Shown: positions 12,635-24,495 of the stretch, piece after piece
Layout of the letters: each line of letters begins with the position of its first letter
How positions within the stretch are numbered: position 1 is the stretch's first letter
Source: Orbilia blumenaviensis
Lineage: Eukaryota > Ascomycota > Orbiliomycetes > Orbiliales > Orbiliaceae
Direction: 5' to 3'
Length of the DNA: 64,000 bases
Assembly (NCBI GenBank): GCA_036872755.1
Contig: JAVHNS010000013.1
Coordinates: 744,001-808,000 of the forward strand
Position numbers and translations under genes: made by a program
The notes under the pieces: model-generated
Told to the model about the DNA's origin: nothing
What the model saw: only the letters and a program-made list of their open reading frames with translations
Databases searched by the model: none

Positions 12635-13422
12635 ATGGTTGATTTCCAGTCTGCCATGGCCGCGAGGGCCTTTAGAACAGTCCGATCTGTATGAAATTTG
12701 AATCTTTCGTGCAAGTATCGATGCCGTGATCTAGCCGCTAACATGACTATCCGCCCGTACAGGAACTAGAATTTCTCTGTGACACCGGACACATCACCGG
12801 TGCCCAGCTATCTGCCATCCTCTCCAACTTGCCACCAGCCGATCTCCCATCTACGACTTCCGCACTTACAAATACCGCTATTTCTCGAACAGAAACCCCC
12901 GTCGCCGCTCCATCGCCAGCTCCGGTAGCAGCCGTGACCCATACTCCCACTTTCAACGAGAAGACAAATCCGACTCCAACCCCTGCTTACTCCCAGGCCC
13001 CTCCGGCATATACCCACCCACCAACACTTTCCGTTGTTACTGCACTTTACCAATACCATGCCAGCGATGCTGGCGACCTAGCTCTTAATCCTGGCGACAC
13101 TATCAATGTTACTGAATATGTGAATGCCGACTGGTGGCGCGGCGTCAACCCGGCAACGGGACAGACAGGTATCTTCCCTAAGGACTACGTCAAACCTGCA
13201 CCAACAAATGAAAAAGACGGTTACGGTTACGGAAACATGCCGCTCCAGGTTGCGAATGGAGGAAGCCATCAGCCAGCTCCATATGTCCAACCAGCCGAAG
13301 AACATCACCAGCCAAGCAAATTCGAAGAGGGCGGCAAGAAGTTCGGCAAGAAGCTCGGAAACGCTGCCATCTTTGGAGCCGGTGCAACCATTGGTGGTAA
13401 AATTGTCAATGGTATTTTTTGA
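12635..13422 (+). CDS. SH3-domain protein of the Lsb1/Pin3 type
   Basis: Exons 12635-12688 and 12763-13422 encode 237 residues. The start is set by the N-terminal helix shared with yeast Lsb1/Pin3 (AARAFRTVRSELEFLCD, then a short AQLSAILSNLP segment). A Pro/Thr/Ala-rich linker of about 65 residues follows. A single SH3 domain occupies about residues 107-160, with ALYQYHA, ELxxxxGD-like DLALNPGDTI, the conserved WWRG and the C-terminal GIFPKDYVK. The tail is Gly/Lys-rich and ends in a glycine-rich hydrophobic segment (GAGATIGGKIVNGIF). Yeast Lsb1 and Lsb2 bind the WASP homologue Las17 and restrain Arp2/3 actin assembly at endocytic sites. The same role here is inferred from architecture. Confidence 0.85.
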
Positions 13423-13874
13423 TTTTGCGAATATTTGTGAAGAATTCGTTCCGTGGGCTCTGAGGGCAATTTTTACTTCGGCGTTTTTTTCTTTGTTCCT
13501 GGTTTGACCTATGCATTGCAATTGTTAATCATTGCTATTTTCCCGGCTACACTGTTTTCTGGCTGCTCGGCGGGGGTTTGTTTATACGGTTAGGTTATCT
13601 TGAGTCAACACTAACCTCCAAAAGATATTTCTGTATATTTACCCATTTGGATTTACTTACTAAGAAGTACCAAAATCACGACTGGGAGGCTGCTTTCTTT
13701 TTCAATTTACGGTATCTATTTCTGAGTTGATCAATGGCTTGTAGTTGGGATTTAGAGTTTATGGAATTTTTGTTTAATACCTTTTTGACTACCTATGTAC
13801 AAGACAATCATTAAGTGCTCACAATATTTACAGATCTCTTGTGCATAATATCCCGCACGACATATTATGCGTTC
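13423..13874. other. Convergent intergenic region
   Basis: About 450 bases between converging 3' ends of the SH3 gene and the GH30 gene. It is T-rich, consistent with 3' UTRs and polyadenylation signals. No coding potential is seen. Confidence 0.5.
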
Positions 13875-15631
13875 TTATAGACACTGCGAATAATAGTCAT
13901 TGAGTACCTTACAGGTGTAAGGGCTCTGGCAGGTCTTACACCCAGTCCAACCAATTCCGCCACACTGGCTCCATTGCTGGCAGCCTATCGGGTCTGTACC
14001 AGTGGTGCTCTGTTGTCGCGTCGTTGTCCTCGTAGTCGTGGTGGTGACAGGCGTAGTAGTGGTGGTCACAGCAGTAGTTGTTCCACTTACTACGGGTCCG
14101 CCGCTAGTCAGTTTTACGGTAACAACGCCTTTGCTAGGGATGGAAACCGTTACAGCACCAGCTGATAAAGTGGCAGTGGTAGATTTGAAGTTATTTCCTT
14201 GGTTCGTGACATAAGCTGCTGCAGAGCTAGGAGTGAAGCCGCTGAACGAAACCTTTGCGGATTGGGCTGAGCTACCGCTGTTGGTAAACACTACAACTAT
14301 TGATCCATCTGTATTTTTGAAAGCTCCAGTGATAGTGCTAGCAATTGATCCAGTTACCCCGATTCTAACGGCACCCGGACGTATATAGCGGGACCACATA
14401 GCAAATGCCCATAGAATACCAGATGGGATGGCGTTGGTGCCGTCGGTGTCAACAAGATGCGAAGCGGATTGTTGCTGCTTCCATTCATATCCTTCCCAGA
14501 ATAGGTATGCAGATAGATCAGCATTGACCATTGCGACTGCGAGTTTGTTCGCCCAAGTGAAACCTTCGGCTTGTGTCCCACTAGCATACCAGGTCGTTGT
14601 AAACTGAATTGAACCTGGACCTGCTTCCGTATTCCATTTTGGAAGATTTGTGTTGGTAATTGGGGAGGTTAGCTCGCTGCTGTATGAGTGGCCTGCAATC
14701 ATTCCAAGATATTGAGTAGATCCAGCGTTGACCAGTGCAGTGGTATATGTTCTTTGCATGCTCCAGCCCATGGCGTCGCAGCAAGTTATCTTTGTGTCGA
14801 GGCCAGCAGCTTTAACAGCATTATACAACGTCGGGATGAATGATATTGCCTCCTGTGCATTGTTGCTTATTTGCATCTGAGAGTAAGTGGGTGCATAGTC
14901 TGGTTCGTTGAGGAAACCTAGGTGGGTGACGGTTATGCCAATTGAAGCATAGTACTTGACATATTGGACGAGAAAGTTAGCGTAGGCTTGTCGCCAGTCT
15001 CCAGAGGAGCAAGTGCGACCCGTCGTCCCGCAAAGATATCTGGTACAGTCAGACGTAAAATTAGCACTTCTTTATACTTTATGTTCTAGATCGTGGAATT
15101 ATGCGTTCGAGATATCGTTTTACGACTGCTAGAAAATTACAGGTACTACTGGTCGCCTCAACGAAGTAGAGGTATCACTACAACTTACCCAGGTGAAGAT
15201 TCCGACCCGCTAGTCTTCATAAACCCAGGCGCACTCCATGCATCAGCATACACGGTAGTAACACCATAGGCCTTGGCTTGCTGTGAGAACCAAACCTGTC
15301 CTCTATCGTCGTTATCCCAAACATACTTTGGTGTGGCATTCGGGCCCCCGGGATTGGTAGGCAAGATGCTGTCACCACTTCCACCAGATCCAACTCGATT
15401 ACGGATTATGGAAAATCCAGCACCTGTGGAGGTACTAAAGAGAAGATCTAAGGCTTGTTTTTGAATATTCGTAGGAGCGGTCTTGAATTCGACTGCGCGT
15501 CCGAAGGCTTGTGAGAATCCGAACCCCTCGATAGTTTGGTATGTTGTCCCAACATTTACTGTGATAGCGGTCTGTGCGGAAACAAATGCCACAAGGCCCG
15601 TCAAAAATAAAAACCTGGAGAGAATAGGCAT
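13875..15631 (-). CDS. Secreted GH30 glycoside hydrolase (xylanase-like, subfamily 7 type) with C-terminal CBM1
   Basis: Exons 15189-15631 and 13875-15039 encode 535 residues. A signal peptide is clear ([19 protein letters not shown], then QTAI). The catalytic domain begins with [16 protein letters not shown], characteristic of fungal GH30_7 enzymes. The acid/base glutamate lies in GFLNEPDY, and the nucleophile is most likely the Glu of WNTEAGPG. The C-terminal beta-sandwich follows, then a Thr-rich linker ([13 protein letters not shown]) and a CBM1 at the end (CSQ-like [21 protein letters not shown]). Members of the subfamily cleave glucuronoxylan; exact specificity cannot be read from the sequence. 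It is in tandem with the GH16-CBM1 gene, suggesting a small plant cell-wall degradation pair. Other GH30 subfamilies (beta-1,6-glucanase) are the main alternative. Confidence 0.88.
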
Positions 15632-16889
15632 ATCGGAAATATAAAGACGCTTGTGATGTACTAGGGGGTCATATAATTTGACTGGCTTGGTTCGATCTTA
15701 AATTTCTGGGTTCTGCTGGTACTGGGGATCTCTCTTTATATCTTTCGAGTACTCGAACTTGAGATCACAGGTGACCCGTAGCCTGGTGTACCCTCGACTC
15801 AAAGTTGATGCTACCATTTGCACTCCGAGGAAGCGGGCCGGCATTCCACGTTTTTTAAATGATATTGCAAATAATAATGGATAAGCAGGATGAACAATTG
15901 GCTGGATCATCAAGAGCTGCTAGGATTTCCTAGCTAGACTGCCCAAATCCCTCGACTCTTAAAATGGGCTCGAGGGGGTAGAATAGCGTGTAGCTACGGA
16001 GAAAAGGGAACTTTCCTATAATGCAAAGCCATTTAAGCTTTATCTTATACTTTTATATGCAAGGATGTAGTCCTGCCGAGGCCCGCGTATCCGCCTAGCT
16101 TGGAAAGATATAAAATTCAGTACCATGGAAGCTAGGTCACTAAGTGGATAGTGCTTCCCATGGAATCATCACTAAGTTAGGAAGGCAGGAGCGTGGGTAA
16201 AACCAAAGCTCAAAACTCAATACTGCAATTTTACTAGTATATCAGACGTCAACCCCGGCGTGATGCTATAGTGCATATCTCTACATTAATTTCGGCTTAT
16301 GCCGATACCTCTCCCGTTTCGGCTATATTTCCAAAGAATCCCTTTGCATTTTAAATACTCACGATACATATAGTGCACTCGCCATTTATATAATGTGGAT
16401 GCCCCAATACCACTCCCAGTTTGGTTACAAATCCTGAAGTTTAAATGTCTACCCCATTTACCTCGTGTTGACTCGGCCCAAATCGGCTAAAGGCTTCGAC
16501 ACAAGGATGCACCCTTAACGAAGCTTGCATAATGTGAATTATTTTCTGGGATTCAGGCAAGGCTGGTTGGAAAACTCAAGAAGTTTTCCGCACCCGCCGG
16601 AACTACTATCCCTCCCGGAAACCGTATGTCCGAATTAGATGGTTGTTATGTGGATCCCCGAGTCTCCAAAAACTAAATCGGCAAATAGCTAGCCGACTTA
16701 AATACAAATTTTATATACGGATCTCACAAATTCAGTACTAATTTGGAAGGATGAGTTATTGTAACTGTGGTCAAAAGTTCAAACCGGTAATGGCTCTACT
16801 TCTTTTCATATATGTACATGTTTCACCAAAAATATTTACACTCCTCAATCTCGAAGATGGGCACTATCGTATCATCCTCACGTATATAT
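15632..16889. other. Intergenic region between GH30 and GH16 genes
   Basis: About 1.26 kb that serves as the GH30 upstream region and GH16 downstream region. No supported gene is present; short frames are interrupted and lack motifs. Confidence 0.5.
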
Positions 16890-17892
16890 TTAATATGCCC
16901 TAGTTCTTCCGACATAGACTTTCTGCGCCTGGTAGGTAGTCGACCCGCTTGGTCCAGGGCTTCCGGAGCTGCCTTCCATCTGCAAATTGATGATGATCCA
17001 CATTGGCTTTCCAACAAATCCGGCAGCGTTATGTTGCCCCTTCCAATCGCCATCAACATAAAAATGTACGGTAACATCTTTCGAGTTTGACTTGGTCGCC
17101 CAGATCCTGTACTGGTGCCATGTGGACGCCGCGTTACCCACGTTCGCCTTTGTCGTGCTGACATCAGACGAGCTGCGGAAAGTGTTGAACCAGTTTTCGG
17201 TGTTGCCCTTGAATTCAAGGATGTCGATTTCTGGAGGCCAGGACTGGGTGCCTGTGAGCCAGAAGGCGGGCCAGGTGCCTTTTGTAGTTGGTGCCTTGAA
17301 TTCACCACGGATCTCCCAGTTGGGGAATTGGTCGTTAATTACGACAGTGGACTTGGCATGTACTGCACCGGACCAATACCAGATGGCGGGCTTGGGGTTG
17401 GCAGTGGACTTTTGTCATCAAGAAGTCAGTTACTTCCCTTCAAATTATACGAAAGTGTTATAGCTATAGACATACATATCCATCCTGCGAGCTGAGCTTA
17501 TCCGCTCTTAAAGTCAATACTCCGCCAGAAACGGAAACTTTGTCCTGCTTCATTCTAGCAGAGCCATTATGGTCAGGTCCCCAAGGATAGAGATAATTCC
17601 AGAAGCTGCTGAAACTGTTGAAACTTCCTTCACCAATAACCTCTTCCCACCCGGTCTTTACGCTGGTCCCTCCGGTCGTTGTTGTCGTTGCTTGAGCAGT
17701 CGTAGTAGTGGCACCACCACCATTAGAGCCCGGGACACACTGGGAATAGTAATCATTACTTTTAACACAGCTGGATCCTGATGCGCAGGTAGTGGGACCA
17801 GTCCAACCAATTCCACCACATTGGCCCCAAGCAGGAGCCTGGGCAGCTGCAAGGGAGAGAAGGGAGAAAGTGAGAAGAGTTTTCGACGCCAT
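16890..17892 (-). CDS. Secreted GH16 glycoside hydrolase with N-terminal CBM1
   Basis: Exons 17476-17892 and 16890-17408 encode 311 residues. The start at 17892 is chosen because it opens directly on a signal peptide ([19 protein letters not shown]); the frame upstream has no such feature. A CBM1 comes first ([28 protein letters not shown]), then a Thr/Gly linker ([16 protein letters not shown]), then a GH16 beta-jelly-roll. The GH16 signature ExDxxE appears as EIDILEFKG, with the two catalytic glutamates at its ends. Other conserved parts are [21 protein letters not shown] and the HFYVDG/GQHN strand region. The family covers endo-beta-glucanases, galactanases and transglycosylases; the substrate is not predictable here. 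One SYGGRG-type CreA word (CCGGGG, 18124-18129) lies upstream, which alone could be chance. Confidence 0.87.
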
Positions 17893-19072
17893 CGTGCTGA
17901 ACTCAGTGCGTTGACACCGTTGGATTTTAGCACACTCTTTCTTACAGGTAGGAAACTTGATGGGATAAAAGCGCTTTCTTAAATACAATTTCTTTCTTTC
18001 TCTCCAAAAGAGTACGGTAACTTTCGCCGGGATTTTTAACCGTGGTTCACGATATATTAACATCAGATTTCGTTTTTCTGTATTTCTGGAAAGTCTCATC
18101 ACTTCAAGGTACAGGGTCATGGTCCGGGGCGAGGCTTCCCTGTCAAGTGCTGTTCTGTGTTGGATATATACGAAGTGCTCGCCAGTTCAACCGGGAAGCG
18201 ACCCCGCAGTTCCGGTTAGGAGAACATGCTTGGAGTCTTTATCCCCCTGGTACCTTGCTCGTTAGGATATCAAAGGCGAGTATTCGCGAGGTATATATGG
18301 GGATTTTTGCATAATTCTTCCGTCGAGGGGTTATATAAATCGCGTTTTATGAGCTAGGGATTGCTCTACATTGCATAGCATGAAGTTCGGACGAGAGCAG
18401 CCGGTATCACTTAGAAGTGGCAATAGAGCAACAAACTGTAACTTGTAAAATATAATAGCCATTGACATCGTGAATGTATTCGAATAGGGTGATCAAGAAT
18501 CTTTGCGGAAAATGTCGTATAGACTGGTCTCGTTGGAACCAGACAACACGGTGTTGTTGTATAGACCGACTTTTCATAGCTATGCGCCTGGGGTTCGTGT
18601 TGCACGTTCTTCGGATTGCGGCCCAAGATGTGCTGCGCGTTGGCGACGTTGGAAAATCCATGTAGCAATTCCAAATTTGGCAAGGTCTTAAAATCAAACC
18701 AACAACAGATCGCTGGACAACACGTTGACATAGAGGTTCAGGTTCAGGCTAAAGACTCACCTTGCTTGAGGACTCATCTGACCATCTTCCTTGCACTTCA
18801 CTGCGAATATTTTCTGGAGTTCCAATATCGTAGCTTGAAGTTACTATTGGGAGATACGATACCAATTGAGCTACGAAAACCGGCTTAGATAGGCTTCAAA
18901 TATTCTAAGTCCACTTCACAAGACGAATAGACAAGGTTCCTGCAGGCATTTACTCGTTTAGAGCCCCACTAACTATTGGTGTATACCGTCGCGCACACTA
19001 TTTACACCCCGCCTTTCGATCCCACGACCGCGACAAGGCCAATTATCAGCACCACAACTGCATACTGTCAAA
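17893..19072. other. Divergent intergenic region (GH16 / TrpRS promoters)
   Basis: About 1.18 kb between divergent starts. Several overlapping open frames at 18407-18888 on both strands lack family motifs and appear to be chance. A pyrimidine-rich stretch precedes the TrpRS ATG. Confidence 0.5.
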
Positions 19073-20681
19073 ATGTCGGGCTCATCTGAACCACCATCGA
19101 TCCAGCCCCTCTCACTGACCCCTCATCCACCTGCAGCAGCAGCTCCAAGCAGTTCTACCGTCCCTCCAACAGACCCCACCACAACAGCGCAATCCTCGAA
19201 TGCCGAACAAAATATCGACCCATGGAATGTCCAGGGCGCTGTAGTAGACGGCAAGGTCCAGGCCATCGACTATGATAAACTCATTCAGCAGTTTGGAACC
19301 CGGAAGATCTCGCCGGAATTGCTTGCAAAATTCGAGCGTGTGACAGGCCATAAGCCCCATAGATTCCTGAGAAGGGGATATTTTTTCAGTCACAGGGATC
19401 TAGAGAGTATACTAGATCGATATGAACAAGGAAAGCCTTTCTTTTTGTACACGGGCAGAGGACCGAGCTCGGATAGTATGCATATGGGGCATATGGTTCC
19501 ATTTCTGTTTACTAAGTATGAGGTTCTATTCAGTACGGATACTCTGATGGTAGTCAGCTAACGGATACGGATTTTAATGCAGGTGGTTACAGGAGGTTTT
19601 CGACGTACCATTGGTAATCATGTTGACAGACGATGAGAAGTTTCTGTTCAAGCAGGAGCTTAAGATTCCAGACGTCAAGAAATACGCCAGACAGAATGCC
19701 AAGGACATCATCGCCGTGGGATTTGACCCGAAGAAGACTTTCATCTTTAGTGATTTCGATTTCATGGGTGGAGCCTTCTACGAGAATGTCATGGCAGTGG
19801 CAAAATGCATTACTACAAATCAAAGCAAGAGCGTGTTTGGGTTTGATGATGCGTATGTTACTGTCTTTCGTAATTCTCCTTGGTTCTCAAAGCCATCAAC
19901 TAACCTGGATATAAAAGGGCAAATATCGGCAAAGTCTTCTTCGCAGCTGTTCAGATCGCTACCGCTTTCGCTACAACCTTTCCACACATCTTTGGCACCG
20001 ACACTAAGAAAGTGGCGTCGATACCATGTCTTATTCCGTGCGCAATTGACCAGGATCCTTACTTCCGTCTGTCGAGAGATACCGCTCCACGATTGAAGTT
20101 CCAGAAACCGGCGTTGATTCACTCAATGTTTTTCCCAGCTCTTGGAGGCCCGGGAAGTAAGATGAGCGCTAGCGACCCCAACAGTAGCATTTATATGACA
20201 GATACTGCGAAAGAGATGTATGCCTATTTTATATCACCAGGTAGTTGAGCCTTGATGTTAACGAATCTTACCTAGCCAACGAAAAATCAACAAATACGCC
20301 TTCTCTGGCGGGCAGACAACCACCGAAGAGCAGCGGAAATATGGTGGAAACCCAGATGTGGATGTCAGTTACGCATACCTATCTTTCTTCCTTGAAGACG
20401 ATGAAGAGCTAGCAGGGATTGGCCAGTCGTACAGAAAAGGCGAACTTCTCACGGGAGAATTGAAGAAAATGTGCATTGAAACTTTACAAGGATTTGTCAA
20501 AGAGTTCCAGGATAGGAGGAAAACTGTGAGCGACGAGGAGCTAGATGAGTTCATGAAGGTTAGGCCTTTGGTCTGGGGAACCGAGAAGCAAGAAGAGAGG
20601 GCAAGGGTAGCAAAGGAAAAGAAGGATGCTGAAAAGGCTGCAGCTGCCGCTGCCGCTGCCGCGGCAAAAGAAAGTGCATAA
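19073..20681 (+). CDS. WRS1: Cytoplasmic tryptophanyl-tRNA synthetase (one-base frameshift in this sequence)
   Basis: The enzyme charges tRNA-Trp in the cytosol. Exons are 19073-19515, 19583-19852, 19918-20240 and 20276-20681. The class I HIGH-type motif appears as [12 protein letters not shown], the second signature as KMSAS, and the core blocks [20 protein letters not shown] and [15 protein letters not shown] are intact. The N-terminus is a Pro/Ser/Thr-rich extension and the C-terminus ends in an Ala/Lys run. The four exons sum to 1442 bases, one short of a multiple of three. The discrepancy localises to the A run at 20282-20286. With five A's the frame after the last acceptor is wrong, while the next frame reads on as [10 protein letters not shown]. 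No alternative GT donor or AG acceptor repairs the phase. The gene is essential in fungi, so a sequencing or assembly error is likeliest. Confidence 0.88.
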
Positions 20682-21013
20682 TTTGGTGTTTTCTGTAGAG
20701 CTAAAACACGATACCACCTTGCATGTATGGATTAAATTAGATCAGTAGGTCCAACAACAGTTCTCTAGAATTTACGGCCGTTAGATCTTAAGTAGTCACC
20801 ATGAGAATAACCAGCCTCAACACTAAATACCACCTATTACACGTGCAGACACTTAAGGCGGGCGAGGTTCTGGCTGGTAGGTGGGGTAATTGATGCTTTT
20901 AGTGCAGAATTATGAAGCTCGCCTATTGAACAGACAAAAATATATATACGCAAAATAGAAAGAGATTATGTCTTGTATGCCATCTTGTGTACTGACTTCT
21001 TGCTAGTACGATC
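20682..21013. other. Short convergent intergenic region
   Basis: About 330 bases between the ends of TrpRS and ERV25. It holds nothing recognisable beyond AT-rich 3' UTR-like sequence. Confidence 0.5.
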
Positions 21014-21824
21014 TTAGATAAGATGCTTGCTCCTATAACACTAATTGTTAGCATATCCACCATGTTTTTAGGATCCAGTTTACGATGGAAGTACCTGAAA
21101 TAACTCCTCAAATATATCACCTGCCATGCCCCCAAACCAAGCAGTGTACTGATAGTTGCAAAAGCAAACCATTTCACTCTCTCATTTGTGCTTTCATTCG
21201 TATCTCTCAGCTTCTGCTCCCGGGTTCTTAAGTATTCCATCTCGCTGACAACCTCGCTAACCAATTCCTCAATCCTTCGCAGTTCGATTTCAACTGGCTT
21301 TAGCTTCTCAGCAGCCTGGATGGCACTCCAGTCACGTGCGTCCGCACCAATATCTACATCCAATTCGACGGAACGGAAGAGTTGCGAGCCTCCACGGTGG
21401 TAGTTTATGGCGGTGTTCTCGAAGCAAACGTCAAATGCAGCGTCGGCGTGGGAAGTAAATGCCATGCGGGACTCGCCAACGACGTCCTTAGGTTTTCCAT
21501 ATTCGTTACCAACAGCATCTTTGATCTATACCGGAATTATCCATTTAAAGTCAGCTTTACTATTACAGTTTTGTAGTTGTTCGGTATATTGTGGTGCCAA
21601 ATTCGAGGGGGGGGGTAGTTCGGCCGTACGTGAATGTTAACTTTTTGCCCGTCGCCTTTGCTGCCACCGACGATAGCGGTGACAACAACAAGCGTGTCCT
21701 TGGCTGCAAAGTTTCTAATACATCTGTGATGGTGACCTGAACTCTGGGCGAATAGATCGAATTTGAGCGCCGACGCCAGCGACGCCGTGGTAGTGAGGAA
21801 GGTGAGCGTTGATAGGAGCTTCAT
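21014..21824 (-). CDS. ERV25: p24-family cargo receptor Erv25 (COPII vesicle protein)
   Basis: Exons 21630-21824, 21095-21525 and a 16-base last exon 21014-21029 give 213 residues. The layout is classical p24: signal peptide ([19 protein letters not shown]), a GOLD domain with the paired cysteines (CIRNF and FDVCFEN), a coiled coil ([32 protein letters not shown]), and one transmembrane helix near the C-terminus ([12 protein letters not shown]). A short cytosolic tail RSYFSKHLI carries the Phe and the K-x-L-I ending used for COPII/COPI binding. The tail is only recovered with the tiny last exon; reading through instead gives an unrelated extension. The protein works with Emp24 in ER-to-Golgi transport. 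The delta/Erv25 assignment rests on [18 protein letters not shown] and ARDWSAI. Confidence 0.9.
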
Positions 21825-22548
21825 TTTGTGTGTCTGGATAAGGGTCCGTTCTGAAGCTTAGGGAGCTTGTCTGTTATCGGAAAGCTAGGACCCAATGCGT
21901 ACCAATTGATTGCACGCGGAAGCCGAGAGGAAGGAAACGGTACTGAGGATATCGGAAGGAGAAGGGATGATGGTGGCGGTAGTGGACGATGGTCGTGCGC
22001 TTTGTCGTGTCGTCGATGGGGGCCTTTCACGGGGTTCTTTCCTCTCGTCTTCTTCGACGCAGCTTCGGGACGGTTTGTTAAGCTGGCCTTTTGCGAGTGT
22101 CGCCTGAAGGCTTGGCATCACAACACGTCATGTGATTTATACCCGATAATATCGGGCTTAGTGCATAGACGGATATAAAAATATTGACTCGGACATAATG
22201 ATACCCCACACCTGTGCTCAAAAAAGTGGCAAAGAATTTTCTATGCGAAGCTTTTCTGGCAGGCGAGCCGCAGCAACCCGGCCGAAGTCACTACGACACC
22301 ATAATCACCCCATCCAATCAATCTCATCCTTTACATCTCCTCCTCTTCTTCCCATTTGCCCTCGGTTGACCTTTTAGTTTTCAACCCACTCTGAGGGCGC
22401 CGACGACGAAAGAACCCTCTATCAGCTCTTTGGCTGTTTAGCTAAAGCAGCCTGCAGTGTGCTCAGACGAGTTGTTGGAACACGGACTCCCCTCACATGC
22501 GATAAAGAAATATCCAACCGACAGACCCTTCCTTCCATATTCGCCAAG
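21825..22548. other. Divergent promoter region of ERV25 and the PRELI gene
   Basis: About 720 bases between divergent starts. Open frames at 21867-22178 on both strands are GC-biased noise without motifs. A CT-rich tract (22300-22380) precedes the PRELI gene. Confidence 0.45.
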
Positions 22549-23445
22549 ATGGTCAAGTTCTACCAGAATGGGTTTTCATATGAGTACGTACCCGATTGCT
22601 TACCTATGTTGCTGGTAGAGATGTTCAATTGACCGATTACTAATGCCGTTTCAATGTCAAATAGTTACACATGGCATGCCGTCACCCTTGCCTATTTTCT
22701 CCGATATCCGAAGTATGTATTATATATTTTATGTCTATAATCCTCACACGACAACCGGAGACAGGTCTTGCTAATATTAACTCTCTCTTCGTACAGTCCC
22801 TACTCAACTCATGTAATCTCTTCCGACGTAATCTCCCGACATGTCGATGAATCCGGCATCCTTCACACCGTCCGGATCCATCATAAGCGCGGCAAATTGC
22901 CGGCAGCCCTCACTCGCTTGCTACCTACGGTCTCCGACTCTTATATCCTTGAAACCTCGCGAGTGAATCCCCATACAATGGTTATGGAAACGGAAACACG
23001 AAACCTCGACCACACATCTATACTAAGCGTGGTGGAACATCAAGTGTATACTCCAGCCACCGAAGGGTCGGGGACAAATGTCCAAACGACGGTTCGGTTT
23101 GACAGCAGATTCGGCAATCGAAGACAACAAGCTCAACAGGCCGTTGAGGGAGAAATGCAGGACGCACAACCACAGCCAGAGAAAAGGAGGCTGTTCAGCT
23201 TTGGGTTCGGATGGGGTAAGGAGGGAGTGCAGAGGTCAATTGAGAGCATTGGTGCGAGAAGAATGACGGAGCATGTTGGGAGTAGCACAAAAGGAATGCA
23301 GCTGGTCCTAACAAGGCTACGGAATATTGGGCTGATCGGAACACGGGGGGTTGAAAGAGTCAACGAGGATTGGAAGTCCGTTTGGAGGAGAGTACGGGAG
23401 GAAATACCAAAGGCGGAAGGCATGGATGCAGGGGTTGGCATCTAG
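22549..23445 (+). CDS. PRELI/MSF1-domain phospholipid transfer protein (Ups1-like)
   Basis: Exons 22549-22583, 22665-22712 and 22797-23445 encode 243 residues. The start begins exactly with the family N-terminus (MVKFYQNGFSYDYTW, then FLRYPNPYSTHVISSDVI). The PRELI/MSF1 domain runs to about residue 175 and includes RIHHKRGKLP, ESYIxETS-like DSYILETSRV and MVMETETRNLDHTSILSV. Yeast Ups1 and Ups2 work with Mdm35 in the mitochondrial intermembrane space to carry phosphatidic acid or phosphatidylserine between membranes. Which of these lipids this one carries cannot be said, although the N-terminus most resembles Ups1/PRELID1. The C-terminal part is a basic amphipathic region (WKSVWRRVREEIP). Confidence 0.88.
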
Positions 23446-24495
23446 TGGTGACAGCCTACAGCATCGCCTCCATTAAGCCCACGTACTTCCTGACTCTTAA
23501 TTGATGTCGGGATTGTAAATACGATACCACGACGAACGGCGGATATCACACTCACTTTCTTGTCTTTTTCTTGGTTGCACTGAACAGTCGATGAAACAAT
23601 GGAGTTCTCATTCGCTTTTCGTGGTTGCTTCCTAGTTGGAAAAAAATACAACAAAAGAAAAATATGGTGTGCATTCAAGTTTGCTTCGACGACGTTTTCT
23701 TCATCTTTTATTACTGTTCATGACTTGTATATATAGCATGGGCTGGTGAACAGCAGCCTCTCCTTTCCTTCCTTTCCTCTTTCTTTCTCTCTGTGGCTTT
23801 ATTTTGATGTTGGTTAGCCTTTCGGTGTTGGGTAAAAAGAATAATCTACCTCCCTTGGTTGGAGTTTGCAGTGATTCCTTTAGCCTCTCTGTGCACTGCT
23901 AAAATAGCGAGTTTGTGAAATTGATGGCGGAGTCTGACAAGAAACCCCCACTAAATAAGTACTTAGGTAGTTGTTTAAGTACCCAGACTCATACCAAGCA
24001 CCTATTTAGTAATTCTCCCGAGACCAGTGAGTCCCCAAAAACTCCATTTGTTATATTTGACGGGTGGCTTTGTCAATATATCTACGTGGGCCGTCATTTT
24101 GTTTACAGCCACTAGATTCGAGGCTAACCACCATCTAAGAACTTATTGAGCATTCCCAATGCACCGAGACAACCGGTCTACACTTTTTGAAATATCCAGG
24201 TAATTTCTTGTCTTGAATTTCTGGAAGTTGCTCAGGATAGTGTTAGAATTTGCTGACAAAGAGAATAGAACTCAAAAGTGAGAGAGTAAATATAAATGGA
24301 GTAACAGCCAGCTAGATATACTCAAATGGGCTCAGGTACATAGATTCGAAGCAGTGGTTAACAAAAATATTCTGAAAAATGCATTCAACCAAGTCCTGTA
24401 ACCCCACGAATCATTCCACGTGCCAGCATCGCCACGCGCGTAATCTAAGAGTAAGAATCGATTACTCAAGCCCGTGATTTGGGGTTAATTTAAAC
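23446..24495. other. Gene-free region
   Basis: About 1 kb. It contains CT-rich microsatellite-like sequence (23755-23800, TTCC/TTTC runs) and no supported coding region. The frame at 23915-24115 has no motifs. Confidence 0.5.

Noticed and set aside
18407..18888. Overlapping frames on both strands between GH16 and TrpRS
   Set aside because: Several mutually exclusive frames of similar length on opposite strands without motifs are typical chance ORFs.
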